Position numbers and translations under genes: made by a program
Assembly: GCF_000428125.1 (NCBI RefSeq)
Contig: NZ_ATZI01000014.1
Location: forward strand, 1-64,000
DNA: 64,000 nt
Origin: Bacteroides graminisolvens DSM 19988 = JCM 15093
GTDB lineage: Bacteria; Bacteroidota; Bacteroidia; Bacteroidales; Bacteroidaceae
Direction: 5' to 3'
Notes under the pieces: model-generated
The model's database searches: none
What the model saw: the letters and a program-made list of their open reading frames with translations, nothing else
What the model was told of the DNA's origin: nothing
Part shown: piece by piece, positions 42,447 to 51,911 of the stretch
Position numbering within the stretch: the first letter of the stretch is position 1
Layout: each line of letters opens with the position of its first letter

Positions 42447-43802
42447 TTAAAAGAAGAACCGCAGTATATCATTGAAGTTAGCCCAAATAAGCAAGCCAAA
42501 CAACAAGACCATACCCACCATTTGTGCATACTCCATAAATTTATCGCTAGGTTTACGTCGGGCAATGATTTCATACAGCAAGAAAAGCACATGTCCGCCA
42601 TCCAAAGCTGGAATAGGAAGAATGTTCATAAATGCCAGTATGATTGAAAGGAAAGCCGTCATGTACCAAAATTGATGCCAGTCCCACGTAGCCGGGAAAA
42701 TGCTTCCAATCGTACCGAACCCTCCCAATTGCTTAGCTCCTTCTTTGGAGAACAAATATTTCATATCGCCAACATATCCCTTCAGTGTTTTTACTCCAAG
42801 AGCTACACCGGCGGGGAACGACTCGAAGAAACCGTATTTCACATCTACAGACGGTAGTAACTTCGTTAAATCACTTTGAGCCGTCACTCCTATCTTGTAA
42901 GTAGAATCTGCTTTTAATGAAATAGTATCCGCAACACCTGCCCGATAATAAGCAATAGTCAATTGATGAGGATCCAGACTGTCTGCTTGTAAGCTTGCCT
43001 TATTCTTTCTCAGCGAATCCATCTGGTTCATGAAATCATAGTAAGCAACGGGAGTACCGTTCAGGGCAACAATGCTGTCGCCTTTCTGCAAGCCGGCTAA
43101 TTGAGCCGGTGAGGCAGCTACAATTGAATCAATTACAAAAGGGAAACGGTAATAGGCAAACTTCACAGAGTCAGTCATTAACTTCTGCATCATCTCTTCA
43201 GGAATGTAAACCGATACTTTTTCGTTGCCACGAAGTACCGTTACTTCACGCGCATCGACTACCTTGCGGAGCATGTCACCGTCATAACGAACCAGTTCCT
43301 CACCGTCGGCAGAAAGCAATATATCACCGTCACGGAATCCTATGGATTTGGCTGTTTCGTTAAACTGCATACCCATTGTTGCTTTTTGAACAGGGATATA
43401 AGAATCACCCCAGGCAAAAAGAATCATGGAATAGATGAACAGAGCCAGTATAAAATTAAACAAAACTCCACCCACCATGATAAGCAAACGTTGATGAGCC
43501 GGCTTAGAGCGAAATTCCCAAGGTTGTTCGGGCTGCTTCATCTGTTCCGTATCCATCGACTCGTCAATCATACCGGATATTTTCACATAGCCTCCCAAAG
43601 GCAACCATCCAATGCTGTATTCTGTGTCACTGTTCTTGGGTTTATACTTAAACAAAGAGAACCAAGGGTCAAAGAACAAGCTGAACTTTTCAACTCTTAC
43701 CTTAAAAAGACGTGCAAAAAGAAAATGCCCTCCTTCATGGATAATAACGAGCAAAGACAAGCTCATAATCAGTTGTAGGGCACGAATCAAGAATGTTTCC
43801 AT
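42447..43802 (-). CDS. rseP: RseP-type site-2 protease (M50)
   Basis: A 451-residue intramembrane zinc metalloprotease of usual length. TM1 contains the HExxH site (LVIIHEGGHFLFARLFKVRVEKF, about residues 18-40). Two PDZ domains follow in the periplasm (AKSIGFRDGDILLSADGEEL and AQLAGLQKGDSIVALNGTPV). The C-terminal membrane part has NILPIPALDGGHVLFLLYE with the third zinc ligand (LDGG). Homologues cleave anti-sigma factors and signal-peptide remnants. It heads the downstream end of the leftward run behind dxr, an association common in bacteria. Confidence 0.94.
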   Translation of the reverse strand: METFLIRALQLIMSLSLLVIIHEGGHFLFARLFKVRVEKFSLFFDPWFSLFKYKPKNSDTEYSIGWLPLGGYVKISGMIDESMDTEQMKQPEQPWEFRSKPAHQRLLIMVGGVLFNFILALFIYSMILFAWGDSYIPVQKATMGMQFNETAKSIGFRDGDILLSADGEELVRYDGDMLRKVVDAREVTVLRGNEKVSVYIPEEMMQKLMTDSVKFAYYRFPFVIDSIVAASPAQLAGLQKGDSIVALNGTPVAYYDFMNQMDSLRKNKASLQADSLDPHQLTIAYYRAGVADTISLKADSTYKIGVTAQSDLTKLLPSVDVKYGFFESFPAGVALGVKTLKGYVGDMKYLFSKEGAKQLGGFGTIGSIFPATWDWHQFWYMTAFLSIILAFMNILPIPALDGGHVLFLLYEIIARRKPSDKFMEYAQMVGMVLLFGLLIWANFNDILRFFF

Positions 43803-43894
43803 TTTCTAAATGATTGTTTTTATCCGCCGCCAAGTCCTTGTAATCTGCTACAAATACCTTAACAGCGATTTTTTGTTTATACTCTATTCATTAT

Positions 43895-45058
43895 TTATAT
43901 AAGTCCGGCAGCAATACGACGGGCTTCGGCATCCGTAGCCACATAATCATCATAGTCGGGCTGATTAATATAAGAGACTTTGCACATGGTTTGTTCAATC
44001 ACATCACTCATTTGCAAAAAGCCTATTTCATCACGTAAGAAAGCAGCCACCACTACCTCATTGGCCGCATTGACAATACAAGGCATGTTTCCACCTTTAT
44101 TCATAGCCTCATAAGCTAAAGCCAGATTGCGGAATCGCTTCGTATCAGGCTGCTCAAAAGTTAAGTTAGTGCATTTGGTAAAGTCAATCCTCTCAAAGGA
44201 AGACTTGATACGATAAGGATAGGAGAAAGCATACTGTATGGGTAGCCTCATATCGGGCATACCTAATTGCGCTTTCACCGAGCCATCTTCAAATTGCACC
44301 ATGGAATGAATAACCGACTGAGGATGCACTACCACTTCTATCTGGTCCGGGCGTACACCAAAAAGCCATTTAGCTTCAATAACCTCAAAGCCTTTATTCA
44401 TCATTGAAGCCGAGTCAATCGTAATTTTAGCTCCCATCTCCCAATTAGGGTGTTTCAAAGCTTGTTCCTTCTTTACCAGACTTAGCTGTTCTAAAGAACA
44501 CGTACGAAAAGGACCTCCGGAAGCGGTCAATATTATTTTCTCAATCGGATTGTCGAACTCGCCTGCCAGGCATTGGAAGATTGCCGAGTGTTCAGAATCA
44601 ACCGGTAGAATAGGCGCTTTGTATGTGTTTGCCAGTGAATTGATTAGCTCACCAGCTACAACCAATGTTTCTTTATTTGCCAATGCAATTTGCTTGCGGG
44701 CTTTGATCGCATTGATGGTTGGTTTCAATCCGGCATAGCCCACCATGGCACTAAGTACAATGTCTATCGGACCCGACTCAACGACCTGGCAAAGTGCTTC
44801 CACACCGGCATACACTTTAATGGGTAAACCAGCCAAAGCCTGCTTTAACTCTTCATATTTATTCTCGTTTGCTATCACAACAGCTTCGGGCATGAATTGA
44901 CGGGCTTGTTGAATCAATTGTTCAACACTATTATTTGCGGTTAACGCATAGACCTCATACAAATCAGGATGCTCGGCCACAACTTGCAAAGCTTGTGAAC
45001 CAATAGAGCCCGTAGAGCCTAGTATAGCTATTTGTTTCTTCTTTATCTCTTTTGTCAT
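43895..45058 (-). CDS. dxr: 1-Deoxy-D-xylulose-5-phosphate reductoisomerase
   Basis: The 387-residue protein catalyses the NADPH-dependent step from DXP to MEP in the non-mevalonate isoprenoid pathway, the target of fosmidomycin. NADPH motif GSTGSIGSQAL is at residues about 14-24. The substrate site includes LANKETLVVAGELI, PVDSEHSAIFQCL (metal-binding Asp/Glu), TASGGPFR, and the flexible-loop region KHPNWEMGAKITIDSASMMNKGFEVIEA. MenA at 55.4 kb uses isoprenoid products of this pathway. The gap to rseP is 92 bp and to the M23 gene upstream 18 bp. Confidence 0.96.
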   Translation of the reverse strand: MTKEIKKKQIAILGSTGSIGSQALQVVAEHPDLYEVYALTANNSVEQLIQQARQFMPEAVVIANENKYEELKQALAGLPIKVYAGVEALCQVVESGPIDIVLSAMVGYAGLKPTINAIKARKQIALANKETLVVAGELINSLANTYKAPILPVDSEHSAIFQCLAGEFDNPIEKIILTASGGPFRTCSLEQLSLVKKEQALKHPNWEMGAKITIDSASMMNKGFEVIEAKWLFGVRPDQIEVVVHPQSVIHSMVQFEDGSVKAQLGMPDMRLPIQYAFSYPYRIKSSFERIDFTKCTNLTFEQPDTKRFRNLALAYEAMNKGGNMPCIVNAANEVVVAAFLRDEIGFLQMSDVIEQTMCKVSYINQPDYDDYVATDAEARRIAAGLI

Positions 45059-45076
45059 CGTTTCTCTTAATAACCA

Positions 45077-45937
45077 TTAAAAAACAATGTAATTTTCGGG
45101 ATTTACCGGTCGGCCTTTCAGCCAAAGTTCAAAGCGAACAGGTATATCTTTCTTTTCTCCCGTGTTTTTTTTCGCCAAGCCAATCACTTCTCCGCTCTTC
45201 ACAGATTCACCAACCGGCTTCAATAATGACCCGCAGTTTTTATAAATAGACATAAAATCATGTGTGTGTTGAACCGCTATTACATAACCGGCCTCAGCCG
45301 TATAAGTACTGAGTACAACGGTGCCATCGAGCACGGAAACAATGCTTGCATTTGTTCCCGCAACAAGTTCTACGCCCAGATGCCCCAAAGCACTGTTAAA
45401 GCGTGAAAGCAAAATGCCGCTTACCGGAGACGAGAACGTGAGTCCATGAAGATTTACAGTTTCTCCGATGGTTGTCAGATTGTATTTCTCGGCGTCTTCA
45501 TATTCCTTCCTGAACTCCTCCTCGCGCAGAGACGCCTGCATCAAAGAATCTTCGCGGATGGCCAGCAACGAATCAAAAGATTCGGTCTGCTCTGCTTTTA
45601 TTTTTCCGCTAAAGATATCCTGCAGATTAAGAATATAGCTATTCTGGCGATGAACCAACTGTTCAAGAGAGTCGAGTGACAAGGCGTTTCGAACTACTTG
45701 CTGGCGGACTTCACTATTCATATAGCCCGGCAGATAGTTACGTAGAGGAGTAAATGTGATAATAGTTGCGGTAATCACAAATATAACAATCACGGTAGAA
45801 AGAAGAACCGAAAAACCATTCAGCTTTGAAACACGAAGCCCCACCACCTCTTCGAGTGTATTCTCATTGATGATGGTCAACTTGTATTTGAACTTAATAT
45901 TGTTCCAAAAAGCTTTACTACGTTTCTTTTTCGGCAT
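45077..45937 (-). CDS. M23-family (LytM-fold) peptidoglycan-associated protein with degenerate zinc site
   Basis: The 286-residue protein has a basic N-terminus, one TM segment (LLSTVIVIFVITATIITF, about 43-60), a coiled coil (about 80-150), and a C-terminal LytM domain (LHGLTFSSPVSGILLSRF to the end). The domain keeps the fold but lost ligands: the usual HxGIDI is GHLGVEL, HxHGxxxxYGHL is HTHDFMSIYKNCGSL, and the final HFELWxxGxPVxP reads RFELWLKGRPVNP, with Arg for the zinc His. It is therefore likely a regulator or scaffold like EnvC rather than a hydrolase. It is located between dxr and rimM. Confidence 0.82.
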   Translation of the reverse strand: MPKKKRSKAFWNNIKFKYKLTIINENTLEEVVGLRVSKLNGFSVLLSTVIVIFVITATIITFTPLRNYLPGYMNSEVRQQVVRNALSLDSLEQLVHRQNSYILNLQDIFSGKIKAEQTESFDSLLAIREDSLMQASLREEEFRKEYEDAEKYNLTTIGETVNLHGLTFSSPVSGILLSRFNSALGHLGVELVAGTNASIVSVLDGTVVLSTYTAEAGYVIAVQHTHDFMSIYKNCGSLLKPVGESVKSGEVIGLAKKNTGEKKDIPVRFELWLKGRPVNPENYIVF

Positions 45938-46020
45938 TTTTATAAACTATATACGGCAAATGTAGGAATTTCAACTAATTCACCGGTAGTTTCTTCATTC
46001 AATTTAACTTTATATACGAG

Positions 46021-46569
46021 TTATTCGTCTTCGTCGGGAGCTGCATGATCCAGATCAAGCAAACCATCGGGCAGTTCAACCGTAATCAGCTTCTTTTGCG
46101 GATCAACGCCCCGAATGAATTCTTCCTGAGCCGGCAAAAGAGTTTCTTCTCCGTCGTTTTCTATGATAAAAAGCGTATTGATGGTAGTCGTATCAACATC
46201 CACAATATCGCCTATGTATCCGTTATTGACATCCTCCACACGAAAACCTACAAAGAAATCCCACGACACATCCCCGTCGACGGCTGCATCTTGAGCAAAC
46301 TTCAAGGGAAAAAAAACGGGCACGTTAGTAAACATGCGTGCTCGTTCGGAAGAATCAACACCTTCTAATTTCACCAACGCCGTTGAATCCGACCGGAAAC
46401 GGTATTCTTCCACATAGAAAGGCACAAGTATTCCGTCGAGCATGCATACCAAGTAATCGCATTCTACCCTGTCAAATATATCATCAGTAAAGGTAAAAGA
46501 CAATTCCCCGTGAATACCGTGAGGCTTATTGAAAATACCTATTTTATATACCTCGTCTTGTTTTATCAT
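46021..46569 (-). CDS. rimM: Ribosome maturation factor RimM
   Basis: The 182-residue protein assists late 30S assembly at the 16S 3' domain by binding S19. The N-terminal RimM barrel starts [21 protein letters not shown]. The C-terminal PRC-barrel contains [33 protein letters not shown], then [12 protein letters not shown] and ELPDGLLDL near the end, as in canonical RimM. The usual neighbours rpsP, trmD and rplS are not here; instead murA lies 9 bp upstream in the same direction. Confidence 0.95.
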   Translation of the reverse strand: MIKQDEVYKIGIFNKPHGIHGELSFTFTDDIFDRVECDYLVCMLDGILVPFYVEEYRFRSDSTALVKLEGVDSSERARMFTNVPVFFPLKFAQDAAVDGDVSWDFFVGFRVEDVNNGYIGDIVDVDTTTINTLFIIENDGEETLLPAQEEFIRGVDPQKKLITVELPDGLLDLDHAAPDEDE

Positions 46570-46578
46570 ACAACTATT

Positions 46579-47883
46579 TTAAATACGGGTAATTCTTGCT
46601 CCCAGAGCATTCAAACGACCTTCTATATTCTGATAACCTCTGTCAATCTGCTCAATGTTGTGAATGCGGCTGATACCTTCTGCACTCATGGCAGCAATAA
46701 GCAAAGCAATACCGGCACGAATATCAGGAGAGGTCATGTTCCCTCCACGCAATTTAAATTCATGATTATGTCCAATTACAACCGCTCTGTGCGGGTCACA
46801 AAGAATAATCTGCGCTCCCATGTCAATAAGTTTATCAACAAAGAAGAGTCTGCTTTCAAACATTTTTTGATGAATAAGCACACTGCCTTTAGCCTGAGTA
46901 GCCACAACGAGCAGCACACTCAATAAGTCGGGTGTCAATCCCGGCCAGGGTGCATCGGCTATAGTCATAATAGATCCGTCAATAAAGGATTCTATTTGAT
47001 AAGAGTCTTGAGAAGGAATAAATATATCATCGCCACGCTGTTCGAGCTTGATACCCAGACGTCGGAAGCTTTCCGGAATAATACCCAGATTCTCATAAGA
47101 TACATTCTTAATACACAGCTCGCTTCCGGTCATCGCCGCCATACCAATGAAGCTACCCACTTCAATCATATCGGGCAACACCGTATGTTCCGTTCCCGAA
47201 AGGCTTTCTACTCCTTCGATGGTCAATAAGTTAGAGGCTATTCCACTAATCTTAGCTCCCATGCGGTTGAGCATCTTACACAATTGTTGCAGGTATGGTT
47301 CACAAGCGGCATTATATATAGTGGTAGTTCCTTTTGCGAGAACAGCAGCCATCACAATATTGGCAGTTCCGGTAACAGACGCTTCATCGAGTAGCATGTA
47401 CGTCCCTTTTAATTCCGAAGCCGATATTTCGTATATTTCTCTTTCACTATTATAGTTGAAATCAGCACCCAGATTTTGAATGCCAACAAAGTGAGTGTCC
47501 AAACGGCGGCGTCCAATCTTATCGCCACCCGGCTTGGATATTAGTGCTTTGCCAAATCGAGCTACCATAGGGCCAATTAGCATAACAGAGCCTCGTAAGC
47601 TAGAGCACTTCTTCAAAAATTCGTCACTTTCCAGATAAGCCAAATCAACCGCCTCTGCTTTGAAACTATACGAATCAATGCCTTTCTTGGCTACGGTAAC
47701 CCCCATATCCCTCATCAGTTGAATCAGGTTATTGACATCCAGAATATCAGGAATGTTATTTACTATTACCTCTTCTGCCGTTAGCAGAGTGGCACAAATA
47801 ATTTGTAAAACCTCGTTTTTTGCACCTTGCGGATAAATATCACCACTAAGTCGGTGACCACCTTCAATTACAAATGAAGCCAT
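46579..47883 (-). CDS. murA: UDP-N-acetylglucosamine 1-carboxyvinyltransferase, Asp-type active site
   Basis: A 434-residue EPSP-synthase-fold enzyme catalysing the first committed step of peptidoglycan synthesis (enolpyruvyl transfer from PEP to UDP-GlcNAc). Recognisable parts are QGAKNEVLQIICATLL (the Lys-Asn pair), SLRGSVMLIGPMVARFG, and IDRGYQNIEGRLNALGARI. In the active-site loop the usual PGGCxIG reads KPGGDKIGRR, placing Asp121 where E. coli MurA has Cys115. Asp variants are known to be active and insensitive to fosfomycin. It lies 9 bp upstream of rimM and 50 bp after the DUF4290 gene. Confidence 0.95.
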   Translation of the reverse strand: MASFVIEGGHRLSGDIYPQGAKNEVLQIICATLLTAEEVIVNNIPDILDVNNLIQLMRDMGVTVAKKGIDSYSFKAEAVDLAYLESDEFLKKCSSLRGSVMLIGPMVARFGKALISKPGGDKIGRRRLDTHFVGIQNLGADFNYNSEREIYEISASELKGTYMLLDEASVTGTANIVMAAVLAKGTTTIYNAACEPYLQQLCKMLNRMGAKISGIASNLLTIEGVESLSGTEHTVLPDMIEVGSFIGMAAMTGSELCIKNVSYENLGIIPESFRRLGIKLEQRGDDIFIPSQDSYQIESFIDGSIMTIADAPWPGLTPDLLSVLLVVATQAKGSVLIHQKMFESRLFFVDKLIDMGAQIILCDPHRAVVIGHNHEFKLRGGNMTSPDIRAGIALLIAAMSAEGISRIHNIEQIDRGYQNIEGRLNALGARITRI

Positions 47884-47933
47884 AGATATTATTTTTTAGG
47901 AAATACAACGGATTAGAATAAATCAACAAGATA

Positions 47934-48539
47934 TTATTTATGCCCCCTCCTCTGATTGGTATTGGTGTTCTGACGAGGGCGACGGTTGATAACCTGACGA
48001 TTCTCCATTAGTCGGAAAATATCTGTTGTTAACTGTAGCTTCCCTTCTGACAGTTCGTACAAATCATCGGCAATTTTACGGTCATCTATTCCGTCTTTAT
48101 TCCAAGCCTGATAATCTTTTCTCATGTGATTGGCAATCATGGCTACCAGGTTTAGCTTTTCATCTCCTTCGGGAAATTCGCATGCCTTCTGAATAAGTAC
48201 TTCAATGGTGCGACCATAGTGTCGGTAGCGAATACGGGTCTTGGGATACAAAACCGAATCGGGTTTGGTAATCAGGTTATCTTTCTGAATCACCGTATAC
48301 GGGTAGTCAATATCTAACTTAAAGTCAGACATAATAGCCAAATGATCCCATAATTTATGCTTAAAATCGGGTACATCACGCAAGTGAGGAAACAGACCTC
48401 CCATGATGTTGATTATCGTATTTGCACAACGCTGACGTTCCGCTCTGTCCTGAATAGTCAACGCATGGTCAACCATATTCTGAATACTTCTTCCGTACTC
48501 CGGCAACGGCATTCTTTTTTGTTGGGTATTGTATATCAT
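47934..48539 (-). CDS. DUF4290 family protein
   Basis: A 201-residue cytoplasmic, mostly helical protein. It starts MIYNTQQKRMPLPEYGRSIQNMVDHALTIQDR, then NTIINIMGGLFPHLRDVPDFKHKLWDHLAIMSDF, and ends in a basic, disordered tail (RPRQNTNTNQRRGHK). This sequence pattern is the DUF4290 family, found widely in Bacteroidetes and usually close to murA, as here. Function is unknown; conservation beside cell-wall and ribosome genes suggests a housekeeping role. It lies between tsaB (12 bp) and murA (50 bp). Confidence 0.85.
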   Translation of the reverse strand: MIYNTQQKRMPLPEYGRSIQNMVDHALTIQDRAERQRCANTIINIMGGLFPHLRDVPDFKHKLWDHLAIMSDFKLDIDYPYTVIQKDNLITKPDSVLYPKTRIRYRHYGRTIEVLIQKACEFPEGDEKLNLVAMIANHMRKDYQAWNKDGIDDRKIADDLYELSEGKLQLTTDIFRLMENRQVINRRPRQNTNTNQRRGHK

Positions 48540-48551
48540 ATATTTATTTGT

Positions 48552-49241
48552 TTACAGAAGTTTTTTGGGCTGTGAAGCTATAAATTCTTTCAGGTAGAAG
48601 GGTTCAAAGTAAGCAACATCCTTATAATCTTTCAAGGCTACGGCTTTTTCTGCTAAAGGAAACATCATTTTAGCCAGCGGGTGAATGTCATCTATAAAGT
48701 GTGCATTAGGATGCACTATTTTATCGCGGCATTTGGCGGCTCCATTACCAAAGAAGTAAACGGGCTGTTTCTCTAAAAATTCAAGAAAACTATTTTCATC
48801 AATGATCTCAGCCGTTATGTCGCGTTTCATTTCTAAAGCCCGATCATAAACGGCAGCGTACACTTCCATTCTGCGAGCATCAATCATGGGACAAAGCAAT
48901 GCGTTGTCGGGTAATTCATGATATAACAAAATCGGTACACAGAGAATTTCCACCGTAGGAATGCCAATAAGTGGAATGTCACGACCGTAACAAACACCTT
49001 TTGCCATAGAAACTCCGATACGCAAACCGGTATATGATCCCGGACCGCAACTTACCGCCACTGCATCAAGCGGAATGGCATGACTATCGGCAAAAGACAA
49101 TGCTTCATCAACAAAAACACCCAGAGATACTCCATGAGAACAGCTCTGAAAATCTTCCTTTACAAAAATATTTTGTCCGTCTTCACTTAACGCAACCGAA
49201 CAAACAGTTGTAGAAGTTTCAATATGTAAGATACATGACAT
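48552..49241 (-). CDS. tsaB: tRNA t6A synthesis protein TsaB
   Basis: I start at the ATG at 49241 (MSCILHIETSTTVCSVALSEDG), 229 residues, because the -7 box at 49271-49264 lies inside any longer frame. The ASKHA-fold signature includes HIETSTTVCSVAL, FVDEALSFADSHAIPLDAVAVSCGPGSYTGLRIGVSMAKG, and PMIDARRMEVYAAVYD. TsaB is the non-catalytic partner of TsaD in making threonylcarbamoyl-adenosine at tRNA position 37; TcdA (13977) modifies the product further. Confidence 0.93.
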   Translation of the reverse strand: MSCILHIETSTTVCSVALSEDGQNIFVKEDFQSCSHGVSLGVFVDEALSFADSHAIPLDAVAVSCGPGSYTGLRIGVSMAKGVCYGRDIPLIGIPTVEILCVPILLYHELPDNALLCPMIDARRMEVYAAVYDRALEMKRDITAEIIDENSFLEFLEKQPVYFFGNGAAKCRDKIVHPNAHFIDDIHPLAKMMFPLAEKAVALKDYKDVAYFEPFYLKEFIASQPKKLL

Positions 49242-49263
49242 AATTTTCGGGTTATAATTCATG

Positions 49264-49301
49264 CAAAGATACGTATAATTACGAAAAAACACCTACTTTT
49301 G
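49264..49301. promoter_or_regulatory. Divergent tsaB / yicC promoters
   Basis: TATCTTTG on the minus strand (49271-49264) faces tsaB, and TACTTTTG on the plus strand (49294-49301) faces yicC. Both match TAnnTTTG. Confidence 0.6.
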
Positions 49302-49318
49302 CACAAAACTAATGTGAT

Positions 49319-50197
49319 ATGATACAATCCATGACGGGATACGGAAAGGCTACAGCCGAACTTCCCGATAAAAAAATTAATGTAGAGATTAAATCGCTCA
49401 ACAGTAAGGCACTTGACTTGTCAGTTCGCATCGCTCCTCTTTACAGAGAAAAGGAGATGGAGCTACGCAATGAGATTACCAAAATCCTTGAACGCGGAAA
49501 AGTGGATTTCAGTCTTTGGATTGAGAAAAAAGAGTGTACCGAAGGAGCTACTCCCATTAATCAAACCCTTGTAGAAAGCTACTATAATCAGATAAACCAG
49601 ATTTCTAAAAGTGTGGGAATTCCTTTACCAACCGATTGGTTTCAAACACTACTCCGCATGCCCGATGTGATGAGCAAAACAGAAGTTCAGGAGTTAACCG
49701 ATGAGGAATGGGCTCTAGCACGCCAGGTTATAGAAGAAGCAATCGGACACCTGATTGATTTCCGCAAACAAGAAGGAGCTGCACTCGAGAAGAAGTTCCG
49801 TGAGAAAATTCAAAACTTACACTCTCTGCTTGATTCTGTTGAGCCTTTTGAAAAAGAAAGAGTAGACAAAATAAAAGAACGAATCAGCGATGCACTCGAA
49901 AAAACCATTAGTGTTGATTATGACAAGAACCGGTTGGAGCAAGAGCTTATCTATTACATAGAAAAGCTAGATATAAACGAAGAGAAGCAACGTTTAAACA
50001 ATCACCTCAAATACTTTGTAACAACTCTTGAGAGCGCAAGCGGACAAGGAAAGAAATTGGGTTTCATTGCTCAGGAAATGGGACGTGAAATCAACACATT
50101 GGGCAGCAAATCCAACCATGCGGAAATGCAGAAGATTGTTGTTCAGATGAAAGATGAATTGGAACAAATCAAAGAACAGGTTTTAAACGTGCTTTAA
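49319..50197 (+). CDS. yicC: YicC family protein (endoribonuclease-associated)
   Basis: The 292-residue protein starts MIQSMTGYGKATAELPDKKINVEIKSLNSKALDLSVR, the family's hallmark N-terminus, and ends with the equally conserved LESASGQGKKLGFIAQEMGREINTLGSKSNH. The middle is charged coiled coil. The E. coli YicC homologue has been described as a ribonuclease (RNase-adaptor) acting on small RNAs; I did not identify catalytic residues. The gene is followed 3 bp later by gmk, an order seen in many bacteria. Confidence 0.92.
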   Translation: MIQSMTGYGKATAELPDKKINVEIKSLNSKALDLSVRIAPLYREKEMELRNEITKILERGKVDFSLWIEKKECTEGATPINQTLVESYYNQINQISKSVGIPLPTDWFQTLLRMPDVMSKTEVQELTDEEWALARQVIEEAIGHLIDFRKQEGAALEKKFREKIQNLHSLLDSVEPFEKERVDKIKERISDALEKTISVDYDKNRLEQELIYYIEKLDINEEKQRLNNHLKYFVTTLESASGQGKKLGFIAQEMGREINTLGSKSNHAEMQKIVVQMKDELEQIKEQVLNVL

Positions 50198-50200
50198 TTG

Positions 50201-50770
50201 ATGATGAACGGAAAACTAATCATATTTTCAGCTCCATCGGGTTCTGGTAAATCAACAATTATAAACTTTCTACTTACCCAAAATTTAAATCTGGCCTTTT
50301 CTATTTCGGCTACCAGCAGAATGCCAAGAGGAACAGAGCAAAATGGTGTGGAATATTTTTTCATCTCTCCGGAGGAATTCAGGAAACGCATAGAAAATCA
50401 TGAATTTCTAGAGTATGAGGAGGTATACAAAGACCGTTATTACGGAACCCTGAAAGAGCAAGTAGAGAAACAATTGCAAGCCGGACAAAATGTTATTTTC
50501 GACGTAGACGTGGTAGGTGGTTGTAACATCAAAAAGTTCTATGGAGAGAGAGCACTGTCTATCTTTATTCAGCCACCGTCTATCGAAGAACTAAAGCAAC
50601 GTTTGATTAATCGGGGCACCGACTCTGCAGAAGTAATTGATAGCCGGGTCGCAAAAGCCGAGTATGAACTGAGCTTTGCCAATCAATTTGATCATGTTAT
50701 TGTAAACGATAACCTCGAAAAAGCCAAAGCGGAAGCATTGGAATTAATTCGTCATTTTTTAATGAAATAA
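50201..50770 (+). CDS. gmk: Guanylate kinase
   Basis: The product is 189 residues from ATG 50201; the next codon but one (50204) is a second ATG and either may be used, while the frame's earlier TTG at 50198 is less likely. It phosphorylates GMP to GDP with ATP. The P-loop is [12 protein letters not shown]. The GMP-binding region is [21 protein letters not shown] and [15 protein letters not shown], and the lid region is [24 protein letters not shown]. Central gene of yicC-gmk-nadD. Confidence 0.95.
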   Translation: MMNGKLIIFSAPSGSGKSTIINFLLTQNLNLAFSISATSRMPRGTEQNGVEYFFISPEEFRKRIENHEFLEYEEVYKDRYYGTLKEQVEKQLQAGQNVIFDVDVVGGCNIKKFYGERALSIFIQPPSIEELKQRLINRGTDSAEVIDSRVAKAEYELSFANQFDHVIVNDNLEKAKAEALELIRHFLMK

Positions 50771-50771
50771 A

Positions 50772-51353
50772 ATGAAAACCGGGATTTTCAGCGGTTCATT
50801 TAACCCCATACATATAGGCCATCTGGCTCTGGCAAATTACTTGTGTGAGTTTGCCGGACTAGATGAAGTATGGTTTGTGGTAAGCCCGCTCAATCCGCTG
50901 AAAAATGAAGCCGATTTGCTGGATAATGACCTGCGGCTGGAAATGGTATCTTTGGCTATTGGAAACTATCCCAAATTCAAAGCTTCCGATTTTGAGTTCA
51001 CACTTCCCCGCCCGAGCTATACGGTTCAAACTTTGCGGTTACTCAAAGATCAATATCCCGATAGAGAGTTTCACCTGATCATCGGGGCAGACAATTGGCA
51101 GCAATTTCATTTATGGAAAGAGTATGAAACAATTATAAACACAACTCCGATACTTGTTTATCCTCGTCCCGGCTACGAAGTACAAGAAAATAAACTTCCC
51201 CATACAATTAAAGTAGTCAAAGCTCCCCTGCTCGACATTAGTTCTACATTCATCCGGCAATCACTTCAAACGGGAAAAGACATCTCATTTTTCCTTCCCC
51301 GTGAAGTGTATCAGTACATCAAAGAAAAACAGCTCTATGTAAACCGTTACTAA
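50772..51353 (+). CDS. nadD: Nicotinate-nucleotide adenylyltransferase
   Basis: The 193-residue protein converts nicotinate mononucleotide and ATP to deamido-NAD. The nucleotidyltransferase motif [16 protein letters not shown] is at residues 6-21, with [18 protein letters not shown] in the middle. The C-terminal [10 protein letters not shown] motif (SxTxIR) binds ATP phosphates. The start is 1 bp after the gmk stop, indicating coupling. The stop codon lies within a long hairpin. Confidence 0.95.
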   Translation: MKTGIFSGSFNPIHIGHLALANYLCEFAGLDEVWFVVSPLNPLKNEADLLDNDLRLEMVSLAIGNYPKFKASDFEFTLPRPSYTVQTLRLLKDQYPDREFHLIIGADNWQQFHLWKEYETIINTTPILVYPRPGYEVQENKLPHTIKVVKAPLLDISSTFIRQSLQTGKDISFFLPREVYQYIKEKQLYVNRY

Positions 51354-51366
51354 AACGGTTACATAG
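51335..51366 (+). terminator. Hairpin overlapping the nadD stop codon
   Basis: CTATGTAAACCGTT (51335-51348) pairs, with a one-base bulge, with AACGGTTACATAG (51354-51366). The TAA at 51351-51353 is in the loop. No T-run follows. Confidence 0.5.
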
Positions 51367-51394
51367 AACTGCAAATCTCAAGTCTATTCAATTA

Positions 51395-51907
51395 CTAATC
51401 AGTTGTCGAAGAATTTCGGGTTATGTAATTGCTGGAACCGGACGACCAAACCACATATCCTCTTGAATGTAGCAGTTTAATGATAGGAACAGGTCTAAAC
51501 GAGACTGTCAGTTGCAGGATTTCACCCGGTTGCAAACAGTCGCACTGTTTCAATATATCATCCATCGGATTTTGCCCCTTGGCAATCACCGCATCCGCAT
51601 CAAAGTGCTTCACAACGAAGGCTTCGTCAAACCACGCGGGTTGAGGCATACCTTCGGCATCCATCTCTACTTCATCTGTTTCGAATGGAGAAAATCCCGC
51701 AGCCTCACGCAAACGATTAATTAAATCTACCGGAGGAATTCCACCAACTTCCGCAACCTGCTTAAGCGAAGTGACCCGTGCCACTGTCTTTCTCAATATC
51801 GGGTTACTCAGTTTCTTAAACATGGGAGATATTTCATAAAGAGTTTGCTCCAGTTGCGGATAGGCCTCCAGCAAAGCACCAACCTTCACATCAAGCGTGA
51901 TATCCAT
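51395..51907 (-). CDS. DUF1858 + DUF2249 domain protein
   Basis: The 170-residue protein's N-terminal 65 residues (MDITLDVKVGALLEAYPQLEQTL, SPMFKKLSNPILRKTVARVTSLKQVAEVGGIPP) form a DUF1858 helical domain. The C-terminal part (DAVIAKGQNPMDDILKQCDCLQPGEILQLTVSFRPVPIIKLLHSRGYVVWS) is a DUF2249/TusA-like fold. Such proteins sit with DUF438 and hemerythrin-like proteins in anaerobes, possibly in sulfur or nitrosative-stress metabolism. It is the last gene of a tight four-gene leftward run, 4 bp from the DUF438 gene. No enzyme activity can be assigned. Confidence 0.8.
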   Translation of the reverse strand: MDITLDVKVGALLEAYPQLEQTLYEISPMFKKLSNPILRKTVARVTSLKQVAEVGGIPPVDLINRLREAAGFSPFETDEVEMDAEGMPQPAWFDEAFVVKHFDADAVIAKGQNPMDDILKQCDCLQPGEILQLTVSFRPVPIIKLLHSRGYVVWSSGSSNYITRNSSTTD

Positions 51908-51911
51908 AACT

